The position numbers were made by a program, and so were the translations under genes. DNA of 38,531 bases from Bacteroidaceae bacterium (lineage in GTDB: Bacteria; Bacteroidota; Bacteroidia; Bacteroidales; Bacteroidaceae). Location: the NCBI GenBank assembly GCA_017628845.1, contig JAGBYI010000001.1, positions 1 through 38,531 of the forward strand, written 5' to 3'. Positions 8,257-14,473 of this stretch are shown here, piece by piece (the stretch's first letter is position 1; each line of letters starts with the position of its first letter). A model generated the notes under the pieces. The model was not told the origin of the DNA. It worked only from the letters and a program-made list of their open reading frames with translations, and ran no database searches.

Positions 8257-8288
8257 CAAAGTTAAAAGAAATTATGAATTACGACAAA
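8257..8288 (-). promoter_or_regulatory. Bacteroidetes-type promoter for the traO-like gene
   Basis: On the minus strand TTTG (8288-8285) and TAACTTTG (8264-8257) are 20 bp apart, matching the Bacteroidetes sigma-ABfr consensus. Transcription would start near 8250, giving a leader of fewer than 20 bases before the ATG at 8233. Confidence 0.75.
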
Positions 8289-8333
8289 GGAAAATATGAA
8301 TTTTTGTTAAGAAAAATTATGAAGAATTTGAGT

Positions 8334-8351
8334 AATAAAACTTGTTTTATT
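8334..8351 (-). terminator. AT-rich dyad at the end of the rep gene
   Basis: AATAAAA (8334-8340) and TTTTATT (8345-8351) form a seven-pair stem with a four-base loop that overlaps the rep stop codon. It may terminate rep transcription, though the stem is weak. Confidence 0.35.
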
Positions 8352-9369
8352 AAGCCCTTTGAGATTTTTTGTCGGCAAGCTTTCCGGTAAGCGTCCGGAT
8401 GCACCAACCGCATGGATTCTTCTTGGTTCTGCACTTTCCCTTGATGAGTGCGAGCTCGTAAATGAAGTCAAGGTTACGCTGACAATCCATGAACAGGGAA
8501 AGGTTATTGTTGATACCGCTTTCGTTGAAACCGATCTCCTCCAGAAAGCGTCTTTCATCTGCCGTAAGCACTGCGGATGAACCGTATTTCCTCAGGATCA
8601 CACGGTGGTCATCATCACTTGAATCCTGCCCGTTGAATCTAACCGGAAAGAAGATTAACTGGGTGATTCTCTTGCCATCCTTTACCGGAGCGTACGTGAA
8701 CGAAACAGGTGACTTCTGATCCAGTTCTATCTTCGAGGATTCAACGACCCTCTTGATGAAATCCTTGGTAAACGCATACTTGTCTTCCAGTTTGAAGATC
8801 CTTCTCAGTGCATCGATCGAGTAGGTGATTGGCTCTTTCTGACAGGCCATAAGTTCATAGAAACGCATTGAATAGCAACTTTCTAACCTGAATGCCACCT
8901 CGATGTCATATCTTGAAAAGCCACGTGAGAAGTCAAGCAATACATCCCATACACGACTGTCGACAATGAAGGATACCTGTCTGGAATGAAGTGCGATCTT
9001 CGGAAGGGCGATGATTGATATGCATTCCCATACGTCATCATCAAGATACTCGAACGTCTTCCTGTGGAGTGACTTCAGGGCGTCTTTCACCCGGCGGTGA
9101 TTCTTGTCCTCCTCATCCGCCAGGAAATCGGACAGTGGAAGAGTAACATGGACATACCCCTTCATGTCATGGCAGATCTTATGAAGATTGTCAGTCAGGA
9201 CTACTCCCTCGATCTGACTTTGAGCCAGCCTGACAAGATTGTACATCACTCTCTTCTCATACACGTTGAAGTCATACATTGCAGTGGTCGCAATGTATGA
9301 CTGAACAACCTGACGCCCTCTGGTAGTGAGCGGGGAATGCTGGGAACTGAGTATCTGCTGCTCTTCCAT
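8350..9369 (-). CDS. Rep_3-family plasmid replication initiator
   Basis: It has 339 residues from the ATG at 9369. Upstream codons to 9441 run into palindromic origin DNA, so I take the internal start. The sequence follows Rep_3 (RepB/RepE-like) initiators: an opening with VVQSYIATTAMYDFNVYEKRVMYNLV, a first winged helix, then SYSMRFYELMA-type and FIKRVVESSKIEL blocks of the second winged helix. These proteins bind iterons as monomers to melt the origin and repress their own promoter as dimers. Five iterons lie directly upstream, as expected. The extra C-terminal 50 residues contain CGWCIRTLTGKL. The gene defines the element as plasmid-like. Confidence 0.85.
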   Translation of the reverse strand: MEEQQILSSQHSPLTTRGRQVVQSYIATTAMYDFNVYEKRVMYNLVRLAQSQIEGVVLTDNLHKICHDMKGYVHVTLPLSDFLADEEDKNHRRVKDALKSLHRKTFEYLDDDVWECISIIALPKIALHSRQVSFIVDSRVWDVLLDFSRGFSRYDIEVAFRLESCYSMRFYELMACQKEPITYSIDALRRIFKLEDKYAFTKDFIKRVVESSKIELDQKSPVSFTYAPVKDGKRITQLIFFPVRFNGQDSSDDDHRVILRKYGSSAVLTADERRFLEEIGFNESGINNNLSLFMDCQRNLDFIYELALIKGKCRTKKNPCGWCIRTLTGKLADKKSQRA

Positions 9370-9389
9370 CAATCTGAATCTGGACGGGA

Positions 9390-9397
9390 CAAATGTA
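9390..9397 (-). promoter_or_regulatory. Candidate -7 box of the rep promoter
   Basis: The minus strand reads TACATTTG here, a TAnnTTTG box about 20 bases upstream of the rep ATG. No clear -33 TTTG is seen at the usual distance, so initiation may depend on or be modulated by Rep. A perfect 12-bp palindrome, ATTGATATCAAT, lies at 9431-9442 just upstream and is a plausible Rep-dimer operator. Confidence 0.45.
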
Positions 9398-9441
9398 GAA
9401 TATTTTTGGTTAAGAAAAAATATGACTATCATTGATATCAA

Positions 9442-10046
9442 TACTATTTTTCAAAAGTATTCAAAAAGTCCCATTTGCATTCACTTGGAACCCAGTGTGA
9501 CCAAAGGATTGCAGCGAATGGTTACAGATTACGGTCTTCCGTAGGAAGAAACCTGATGAAAACTCATGTAATCTCCCGGAAAAGTATTCAATATGTCCCA
9601 TTTTGCTAATTAGGAATGACATTCAGGATTTTTCCTAATTGAAAACTTTCGTATTCAAAAAGTCCCATTTGAGAAGGAAATTAGTATTCAAAAAGTCCTA
9701 ATAAAGTATTCAAAAAGTCCTATTTACAACTTAATCTTCGCTTGTTTGCTGTTGTAAGACAGTTAGTTACAAAGATTGTTTGCGAATCACATAGCATATA
9801 TAATACGCTATGCTCTTAAATAGCATAAGCATAATGCTATGTAGTACGGTGATTAAAGAGATGAAAGGGAAAAAGAAACTCCTGAGAAAGCTTAGCGTCC
9901 TTTAACTGTCGGTATTACCCGCAGTAGTAATGATACTGCAAGCATACTACGCGTATATATAATAATAGGTGTAATAGTATTGGGTAATATTATTATTTCA
10001 TATTTATAGAGTGTTAGAGCAATTCATACACAAGGTCTGATAAAAC
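9442..10046. other. Plasmid replication origin region
   Basis: This 600-bp gene-free stretch upstream of rep is very AT-rich. It holds five iterons (9457-9725), then two dyads at 9790-9812 (CATAGC/GCTATG) and 9820-9840 (ATAGCAT/ATGCTAT), then a further inverted repeat GCAGTA/TACTGC at 9921-9939, and an AT-rich tract at 9950-10015 that could be the melting region. Part of 9933-9979 recurs in the parA region. There is no gene larger than a 14-codon frame at 9861-9905. Confidence 0.75.
9457..9725 (+). repeat. Five iterons with core GTATTCAAAAAGTCCyATTT
   Basis: Copies begin at 9457, 9584, 9651, 9684 and 9706. Those at 9457 and 9651 are identical over 20 bases (GTATTCAAAAAGTCCCATTT), those at 9684 and 9706 have GTCCTA, and that at 9584 is degenerate (GTATTCAATATGTCCCATTT). 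The last two are 22 bp apart, which is two helical turns, as in classical iterons. They are the expected Rep binding sites and set copy number and incompatibility. Confidence 0.85.
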
Positions 10047-10070
10047 AAAAGTCCCGAGTTCGGGACTTTT
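10047..10070. terminator. Bidirectional intrinsic terminator
   Basis: AAAAGTCCCGA and TCGGGACTTTT form an almost loopless perfect inverted repeat, with A and T runs on either side. It ends the minus-strand origin-side transcripts or plus-strand read-through and insulates the origin from the ATPase gene, which stops at 10092. Confidence 0.75.
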
Positions 10071-10091
10071 GCTGTATATGAGAGATCTGCT

Positions 10092-11456
10092 CTATAGGTT
10101 GTGCAGATCCAACTTGAAAATCTGATTTGTTGGAGATGGAGACTTCTGAATGAACATCAGCATATAGATAGGCATATAGACGCGTTTATCGTCCACACGT
10201 AGATTGTCGTTGGTCAGAATATAGGCCAGTTCTAGGTTGTAGTCACGATTGGACAAGACGTTTGTCAAAGCACTGTGTCTTTCGTAGTCTTTGCCAGATT
10301 TCACCTCAATTGGAATGACCTTTCCATTCTGAGCAATAACAAAGTCCAGCTCTCCCTGCTTTTTGCTGTTGAAGTAATGCAACTCATGATCGTCGCCTCC
10401 AAAGCCGTGGCAATACAGTTCCTGAGCCACAAGATTTTCATAAATAGCACCAAAATTCTGCTTTACTTCACCCTGTAATAGTTTAAGCTGTACGCCAGAA
10501 GCATATTGGCTAGTCAACAGTCCTACGTCATTCTGGAATAACTTGAATAAATTCCTTAGTTCATTGAGCTTGAACGAATAGGTCGGTTCCTGAATATTCA
10601 ATGTGGGGATTGCAACACCAGCATTTTTAAGCCATAGGAAGCTGTTCTCGTAACGCGAAAAACGGGCATGCTCATTGAGATTCTTCAGAATGAATCGCTT
10701 GTTCTTGGCGTCTAGTTCGGATGGTATGAGATTGAATATTTCGTTTATCTCAAGCTTCTTCTCCATGTCATACTGACTGATATCCCACTTGTACAGATCC
10801 AGAATTTCCTTCTGTTTATCTTCGACCACATTAAGGTCATTAGTATCTACGTATGCTTGAACTGCAGCAGGCATGCCTCCTACAACAAGATACAGATGTA
10901 CCATCTTCATCAAGGCAGCGTGTACGACTTCATCTACAGTTGTTCTCTTCTCAAAGGCATCTGATACAGTAGCAATGACCTCGTCCGAAAGACCAAGACA
11001 ACGAGAAAACTCTTCCATGTCCAATGGGAATACTTCCTTGACAGCCATGTATCCTACGGGAACACTTTCAATTCCTTTTAATTCCACACCAAGCAGACTA
11101 CCGCTCAATGCATATCTGCAGCTTCCTTCATCGACTAGGAACTTTATCCAGGTTATCACCTCCGGACATTTCTGGACCTCGTCGAAGAAGATCATGGTAT
11201 TGGGTAGGGAGGTCTTCTTCTTTGTGTGAGCTGAAATGCGCAAGAGCACATCCTTAGCATTCTGGGAACCCTTGAAGATATTGCAGGCAGAAGCATCTTC
11301 ATAGAAGTTGATTTCTATAAGATTCATCTTGTGCACCTCAGCATATTTCCTTATGGCAGATGTCTTACCGACCTGTCTAGCTCCTTTGAGAAGAAGAGCT
11401 GACTTATTGTTCGCATAATGCCTTTCGATGAAGGCGTCAAGTTTCCTGGAAAGCAT
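10092..11456 (-). CDS. AAA-family ATPase with C-terminal DUF4143 domain
   Basis: A 454-residue protein. It has a Walker A motif GARQVGKTS at residues 25-33, a Walker B with TMIFFDEV near residues 87-94, and a sensor-like YALSGSLLG. The C-terminal part is DUF4143, ending with GELDFVIAQNGKVIPIEVKSG, the D...ExK core of a PD-(D/E)XK nuclease fold. Proteins of this kind are very common and often duplicated in Bacteroidales; their cellular role is unsettled. No partner gene is coupled to it, and three 33-bp-spaced repeats lie upstream. It could be a passenger carried on the plasmid backbone. Confidence 0.85.
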   Translation of the reverse strand: MLSRKLDAFIERHYANNKSALLLKGARQVGKTSAIRKYAEVHKMNLIEINFYEDASACNIFKGSQNAKDVLLRISAHTKKKTSLPNTMIFFDEVQKCPEVITWIKFLVDEGSCRYALSGSLLGVELKGIESVPVGYMAVKEVFPLDMEEFSRCLGLSDEVIATVSDAFEKRTTVDEVVHAALMKMVHLYLVVGGMPAAVQAYVDTNDLNVVEDKQKEILDLYKWDISQYDMEKKLEINEIFNLIPSELDAKNKRFILKNLNEHARFSRYENSFLWLKNAGVAIPTLNIQEPTYSFKLNELRNLFKLFQNDVGLLTSQYASGVQLKLLQGEVKQNFGAIYENLVAQELYCHGFGGDDHELHYFNSKKQGELDFVIAQNGKVIPIEVKSGKDYERHSALTNVLSNRDYNLELAYILTNDNLRVDDKRVYMPIYMLMFIQKSPSPTNQIFKLDLHNL

Positions 11457-11494
11457 AATAATACATTTTTATGTCAGCGATTCTTGGGTGTTTT

Positions 11495-11572
11495 ACATTT
11501 TTCCAATACAAAACACGAGCTTGCCTGACATTTTTCCAATGCAAAAATATATAATTAGCTACATTTTTCCAA
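11495..11572 (-). repeat. Three TTGGAAAAATGT repeats with exact 33-bp period
   Basis: On the minus strand TTGGAAAAATGT occurs at 11506-11495, 11539-11528 and 11572-11561. The spacing is exactly 33 bp, close to three helical turns, so all copies face the same side of the DNA. The array lies 40-115 bp upstream of the ATPase start and its distal copy lies inside the end of the hydrolase gene. It is probably an operator or activator site for the ATPase gene. Confidence 0.7.
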
Positions 11573-12244
11573 GATATGTGATTCAAAAATGCTAGATATC
11601 GCCTTTTCCAGACGCTCCCTGAAGAAATCGAAGTGGTTGCCTTCATCTGTCAAGAAGGTGACTTCTTTTGACTTATCTTCAAGTATCTTAACTACCTCTT
11701 GAGTATGAACCCCAACTGATGATAGTCTTTCATTCTTTGCTTTCACCTCCTTATCGCCAAGAGACAGGAAGAATCTTTCGCAGCGGATATCCTGCTCCTT
11801 CAGCCACTCTGAAAATCCATCGTACCAGAAGGATCCTGAGATGGATGCGACACTGTTGAATTTGCCGGTCATTGTAGATGCCCATACTGCAAAGAGTCCT
11901 GAAAGTGATATGCCGATAAGATGTCTCTTTGGATGAGTAAGCCTGAGCGACTGTTCGGTGTTGACAAAGATATCTCCAAGGAGACTCGCAAGGAAATCCT
12001 TGGCCTTTCCCCTGAAATCATCTTCTTTCGGGTTAAGGGCCGGAGCCTTCCACGGTGTCATCATGTCGTTCCACTTCATGCCTGATATCGCGACGATGTT
12101 TACAGGGTATTTCTGGACTAGCACTTCAAGCCAGTCCATATCCGTTTCCTTCATCTTCTCAGGAAGGAGCAGATAGCACACATCGTCTGACTCAGCGGTC
12201 ACGATGTCCAGGTTAAGTTCGTGATATATCCTTGAGGTTTTCAT
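11555..12244 (-). CDS. Esterase-like alpha/beta hydrolase
   Basis: It has 229 residues from the ATG at 12244, chosen because a well-formed promoter ends just upstream. The serine hydrolase elbow is GISLSG (residues 111-116, Ser113), followed by the candidate acid Asp164 in SLGDKEVK and His204 in EGNHFDFF. This order and spacing fit the IroE/Fes-type and putative esterase families. It lacks a signal peptide, so it is cytoplasmic. The substrate is unknown; acyl or siderophore esters are typical for the family. It diverges from the mobilization genes across the candidate oriT and ends 99 bp before the ATPase start. Confidence 0.75.
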   Translation of the reverse strand: MKTSRIYHELNLDIVTAESDDVCYLLLPEKMKETDMDWLEVLVQKYPVNIVAISGMKWNDMMTPWKAPALNPKEDDFRGKAKDFLASLLGDIFVNTEQSLRLTHPKRHLIGISLSGLFAVWASTMTGKFNSVASISGSFWYDGFSEWLKEQDIRCERFFLSLGDKEVKAKNERLSSVGVHTQEVVKILEDKSKEVTFLTDEGNHFDFFRERLEKAISSIFESHILEKCS

Positions 12245-12249
12245 TATAG

Positions 12250-12281
12250 CAAATTTACACATTCTTTCCAGACCTGACAAA
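12250..12281 (-). promoter_or_regulatory. Promoter for the esterase-like gene
   Basis: On the minus strand TTTG (12281-12278) and TAAATTTG (12257-12250) are 20 bp apart, a full match to the Bacteroidetes promoter. The ATG at 12244 is so close that the transcript would be leaderless or nearly so. Confidence 0.75.
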
Positions 12282-12310
12282 CTTTAATCTTAGCAGAAAA
12301 GTCTTTAGTT

Positions 12311-12340
12311 TTTGCAGGTTAAAAATAATTATTATCTTTG
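12311..12340 (+). promoter_or_regulatory. Promoter for the mobilization operon
   Basis: TTTG at 12311-12314 and TATCTTTG at 12333-12340 are separated by 18 bp. Transcription would begin near 12347 and cross the candidate oriT before the mobC-like start at 12493. Confidence 0.65.
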
Positions 12341-12344
12341 TTAA

Positions 12345-12492
12345 GTATTATTATGAATATGGGGCAATGGAAACTCATATCTGACACAGATAGCAAGATG
12401 GGTCATTGTTTAACAACGACGAAGTTTGCGCAGTGAACTGCGGACTACAATATGCTCCGAAGTCGCATATTTATTAAGAAAAAAAGGAAGGG
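12345..12492 (+). other. Candidate origin of transfer (oriT)
   Basis: This non-coding DNA immediately upstream of the relaxosome genes holds two close inverted repeats: CGCAGT/ACTGCG at 12429-12434 and 12437-12442, and AATATGC/GCATATT at 12449-12455 and 12465-12471. The word CGAAGT occurs at the left of the first and inside the second. Location and dyads are typical of oriT in MOBP elements; no nick site can be named from sequence alone. Confidence 0.5.
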
Positions 12493-12927
12493 ATGGGAAC
12501 AATTTCAACAAAGCCAAGATGCAGATTTGTCGGCCTCAGATTCACAGAAGATGAGTTCGAGAAGATACGTACTCAGATGGCTAAGGCAGACTACCTGTCC
12601 ATCTCGAAATTCATCCGTGACAGAGCTTTGAACAAGCAGATAAAAGTCCGGAAAAACATCGTCCTCACAGACAGGAACCTCCGTAATATGATCAATGACA
12701 TCAGTGCAAGAATAGCCAAAATCGGAGTCGATTACAATCAGGCCACGAAGCAGATGAACAGCTTGAGCAAGAAGACTAGATCGGACGGTTCCCCGGTGAT
12801 AAACTCTAGGGCGGCCAACTTCTACCTGACCAAGGTCGCGACAATGACGATCGAGCTGAAGGAACAGATGAATCTCCTGATAAGCATAGTCGAAAGACTG
12901 GAGAAAGAGACAGAAGAACCTAACTAA
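12493..12927 (+). CDS. mobC: MobC-like relaxosome accessory protein
   Basis: A 144-residue basic protein. The N-terminal part (CRFVGLRFTEDEFEKIRTQMAKAD...SISKFIRDRAL) is a ribbon-helix-helix-like DNA-binding segment of the MobC/BmgB type. The C-terminal part (ISARIAKIGVDYNQATKQMN...VATMTIELKEQMNLLISIVERLE) is helical with coiled-coil character. Such proteins bind oriT and help the relaxase open the strand. It is the first gene of an operon with ssb, relaxase and coupling protein, and directly follows the candidate oriT. Confidence 0.8.
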   Translation: MGTISTKPRCRFVGLRFTEDEFEKIRTQMAKADYLSISKFIRDRALNKQIKVRKNIVLTDRNLRNMINDISARIAKIGVDYNQATKQMNSLSKKTRSDGSPVINSRAANFYLTKVATMTIELKEQMNLLISIVERLEKETEEPN

Positions 12928-12938
12928 AAGATAAAGAC

Positions 12939-13253
12939 ATGTTACAGACAATTCAAATTATCGGCAATCTCACCGCCGATGCTGAACTTAAGGTCAGCCA
13001 GAATGGAAATGAATTCGTAGCCTTCAGGGTTGCGGTAAATGAAAACCTCGGTGACGAGAAAAGGACTACATTCTACGATGTCAGCTATCCTAAGAACAAG
13101 CTGTTCGGATATCTTAAGAAGGGCATAAGCATATATGTGTCCGGAAGACTATCCATAAGCGCTGTGCTGGGCAAGGATGGCAAGCCTTATATGAATGCTT
13201 ACATCAATGCAAGGGATGTCGATCTGTGCGGAGCTCCCCAGAAGGAGAACTGA
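12939..13253 (+). CDS. ssb: Single-stranded DNA-binding protein (short, plasmid type)
   Basis: A 104-residue OB-fold protein starting MLQTIQIIGNLTADAELKVS and containing FVAFRVAVNE, TTFYDVSYP and IYVSGRLSI, the strands of bacterial SSB. It lacks the long acidic C-terminal tip of chromosomal SSB and ends shortly after the fold. Placed 11 bp after mobC and 37 bp before the relaxase, it may coat the transferred strand or protect it on arrival. Confidence 0.85.
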   Translation: MLQTIQIIGNLTADAELKVSQNGNEFVAFRVAVNENLGDEKRTTFYDVSYPKNKLFGYLKKGISIYVSGRLSISAVLGKDGKPYMNAYINARDVDLCGAPQKEN

Positions 13254-13290
13254 CCTTTCAAGATAGACTTCGACTTCAAGACTCTCTGAC

Positions 13291-14469
13291 ATGGTGGTGA
13301 AGATCATGAAGTCATGTCCCAGCGTCAAGAGCGCACTGGACTATAACGAGCGGAAGGTGAGCAGCGGAGATGCCGAACTACTTGCGACGGTCAACAAAAG
13401 GGCCTGTGACGCATCAATACAGGACACCTTCCGCTTTTACGAAAACAGGAACATCAGAAGCCGGGATGTATCCTTTCATATGTCAATAAATCCGTCGGAG
13501 AATGACGGCATGACTCCGGACAAGGCTCTGGAGTTCATTGACGACCTGATGAAGGGATTAGGGTATGGAAACCAGCCCTATGCCGTCTACAGACACACCG
13601 ATATCGAGAGGGAACACTACCACGTGGTGTCCGTCAAGGTGAATGAAGACGGGAAGAAGATCCGAGACCGTCAGGAGAAGCGTAGGGCAGTGGACCTGAC
13701 ACGCCAGCTGGCGGATAAATACGGATTCACCCTGGGTAATGGAAATGCGCAGCATATGAGTGACCTGGGAATAGACACACGCAGGTTCACGCCGTCAGCC
13801 GGTAATGTTCTGGCACAGATGGAGGCGATCTTCAACGAATGCTGCAAGTATCACTTCACGACATTCGCCCAATTCCAGATGATAATGGAGAATCATGGAA
13901 TTGGCGTAGATTACAGGACCGGAAACGAGAATGTCATCATTCTTCAGGGACTGGACGGTCAAAGCAAACCCTGTACTGCTCCTATCGATGAGAGGGATAC
14001 CGCTCTGTCAATGTATGAACTGTATGAGAAGCGGGCGCTTTCATGCCGCGGAAGGACATCCATCCGGCAGCGGGAACTCTCCAAGGTCGACTCGCTGGCG
14101 TCTTTCTGCATCCCACGTTCAACCAGCGAGAGTCACTTCAGCAACATGCTGAAGAGACATGACATCGATCTGAAGATCCACCGAGCGCCAAACGGTAATA
14201 TCATTGGAGCCACATTCGTGGATCATGCGACAAAGAGCGCCTTCAAATGCTCGGAGTTGCCGACTTTCAAACTTAACCTTATACAGACCGCTGACTCTTC
14301 ATCCCAGTGGCATGCGAACATCACCAGCACTCAAGGCACAACCGCCGTGCAGAGCGGCGACGGTCCTGGAATTATGGACGTGCTTGAAGGACTTGGAGCG
14401 GGGCGTTCGTCAGAAATGGAGATGATGGACGACGAGAACAAAGGCAAGAAGAAAGGAAAGAAACGATAA
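13291..14469 (+). CDS. MOBP-type relaxase (mobilization nuclease)
   Basis: A 392-residue protein. Tyr18 in SALDYNERK is the likely catalytic tyrosine. Motif III reads H102-T-D-I-E-R-E-H109-Y-H111-VVSVKV, the metal-binding histidine set of the relaxase family (PF03432). A helical C-terminal region follows with a very basic end (KGKKKGKKR). The enzyme nicks oriT, stays covalently bound to the 5' end and is passed to the recipient. It sits between ssb and the coupling-protein gene in the mob operon. The C-terminal third is less conserved and likely binds partners. Confidence 0.85.
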   Translation: MVVKIMKSCPSVKSALDYNERKVSSGDAELLATVNKRACDASIQDTFRFYENRNIRSRDVSFHMSINPSENDGMTPDKALEFIDDLMKGLGYGNQPYAVYRHTDIEREHYHVVSVKVNEDGKKIRDRQEKRRAVDLTRQLADKYGFTLGNGNAQHMSDLGIDTRRFTPSAGNVLAQMEAIFNECCKYHFTTFAQFQMIMENHGIGVDYRTGNENVIILQGLDGQSKPCTAPIDERDTALSMYELYEKRALSCRGRTSIRQRELSKVDSLASFCIPRSTSESHFSNMLKRHDIDLKIHRAPNGNIIGATFVDHATKSAFKCSELPTFKLNLIQTADSSSQWHANITSTQGTTAVQSGDGPGIMDVLEGLGAGRSSEMEMMDDENKGKKKGKKR

Positions 14470-14473
14470 GGTA

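Noticed and set aside
9861..9905. A 14-codon frame beginning MKGKKK near the origin
   Set aside because: Too short and without supporting context; likely chance.
11437..11646. Minus-strand 69-residue frame with three WKNV-like repeats
   Set aside because: The protein repeats are only the translation of the 33-bp DNA repeats; the frame overlaps two better genes and has no support of its own.
12505..12951. Minus-strand 148-residue open frame
   Set aside because: It lies antisense to the MobC-like gene, which has recognisable motifs and an operon context.
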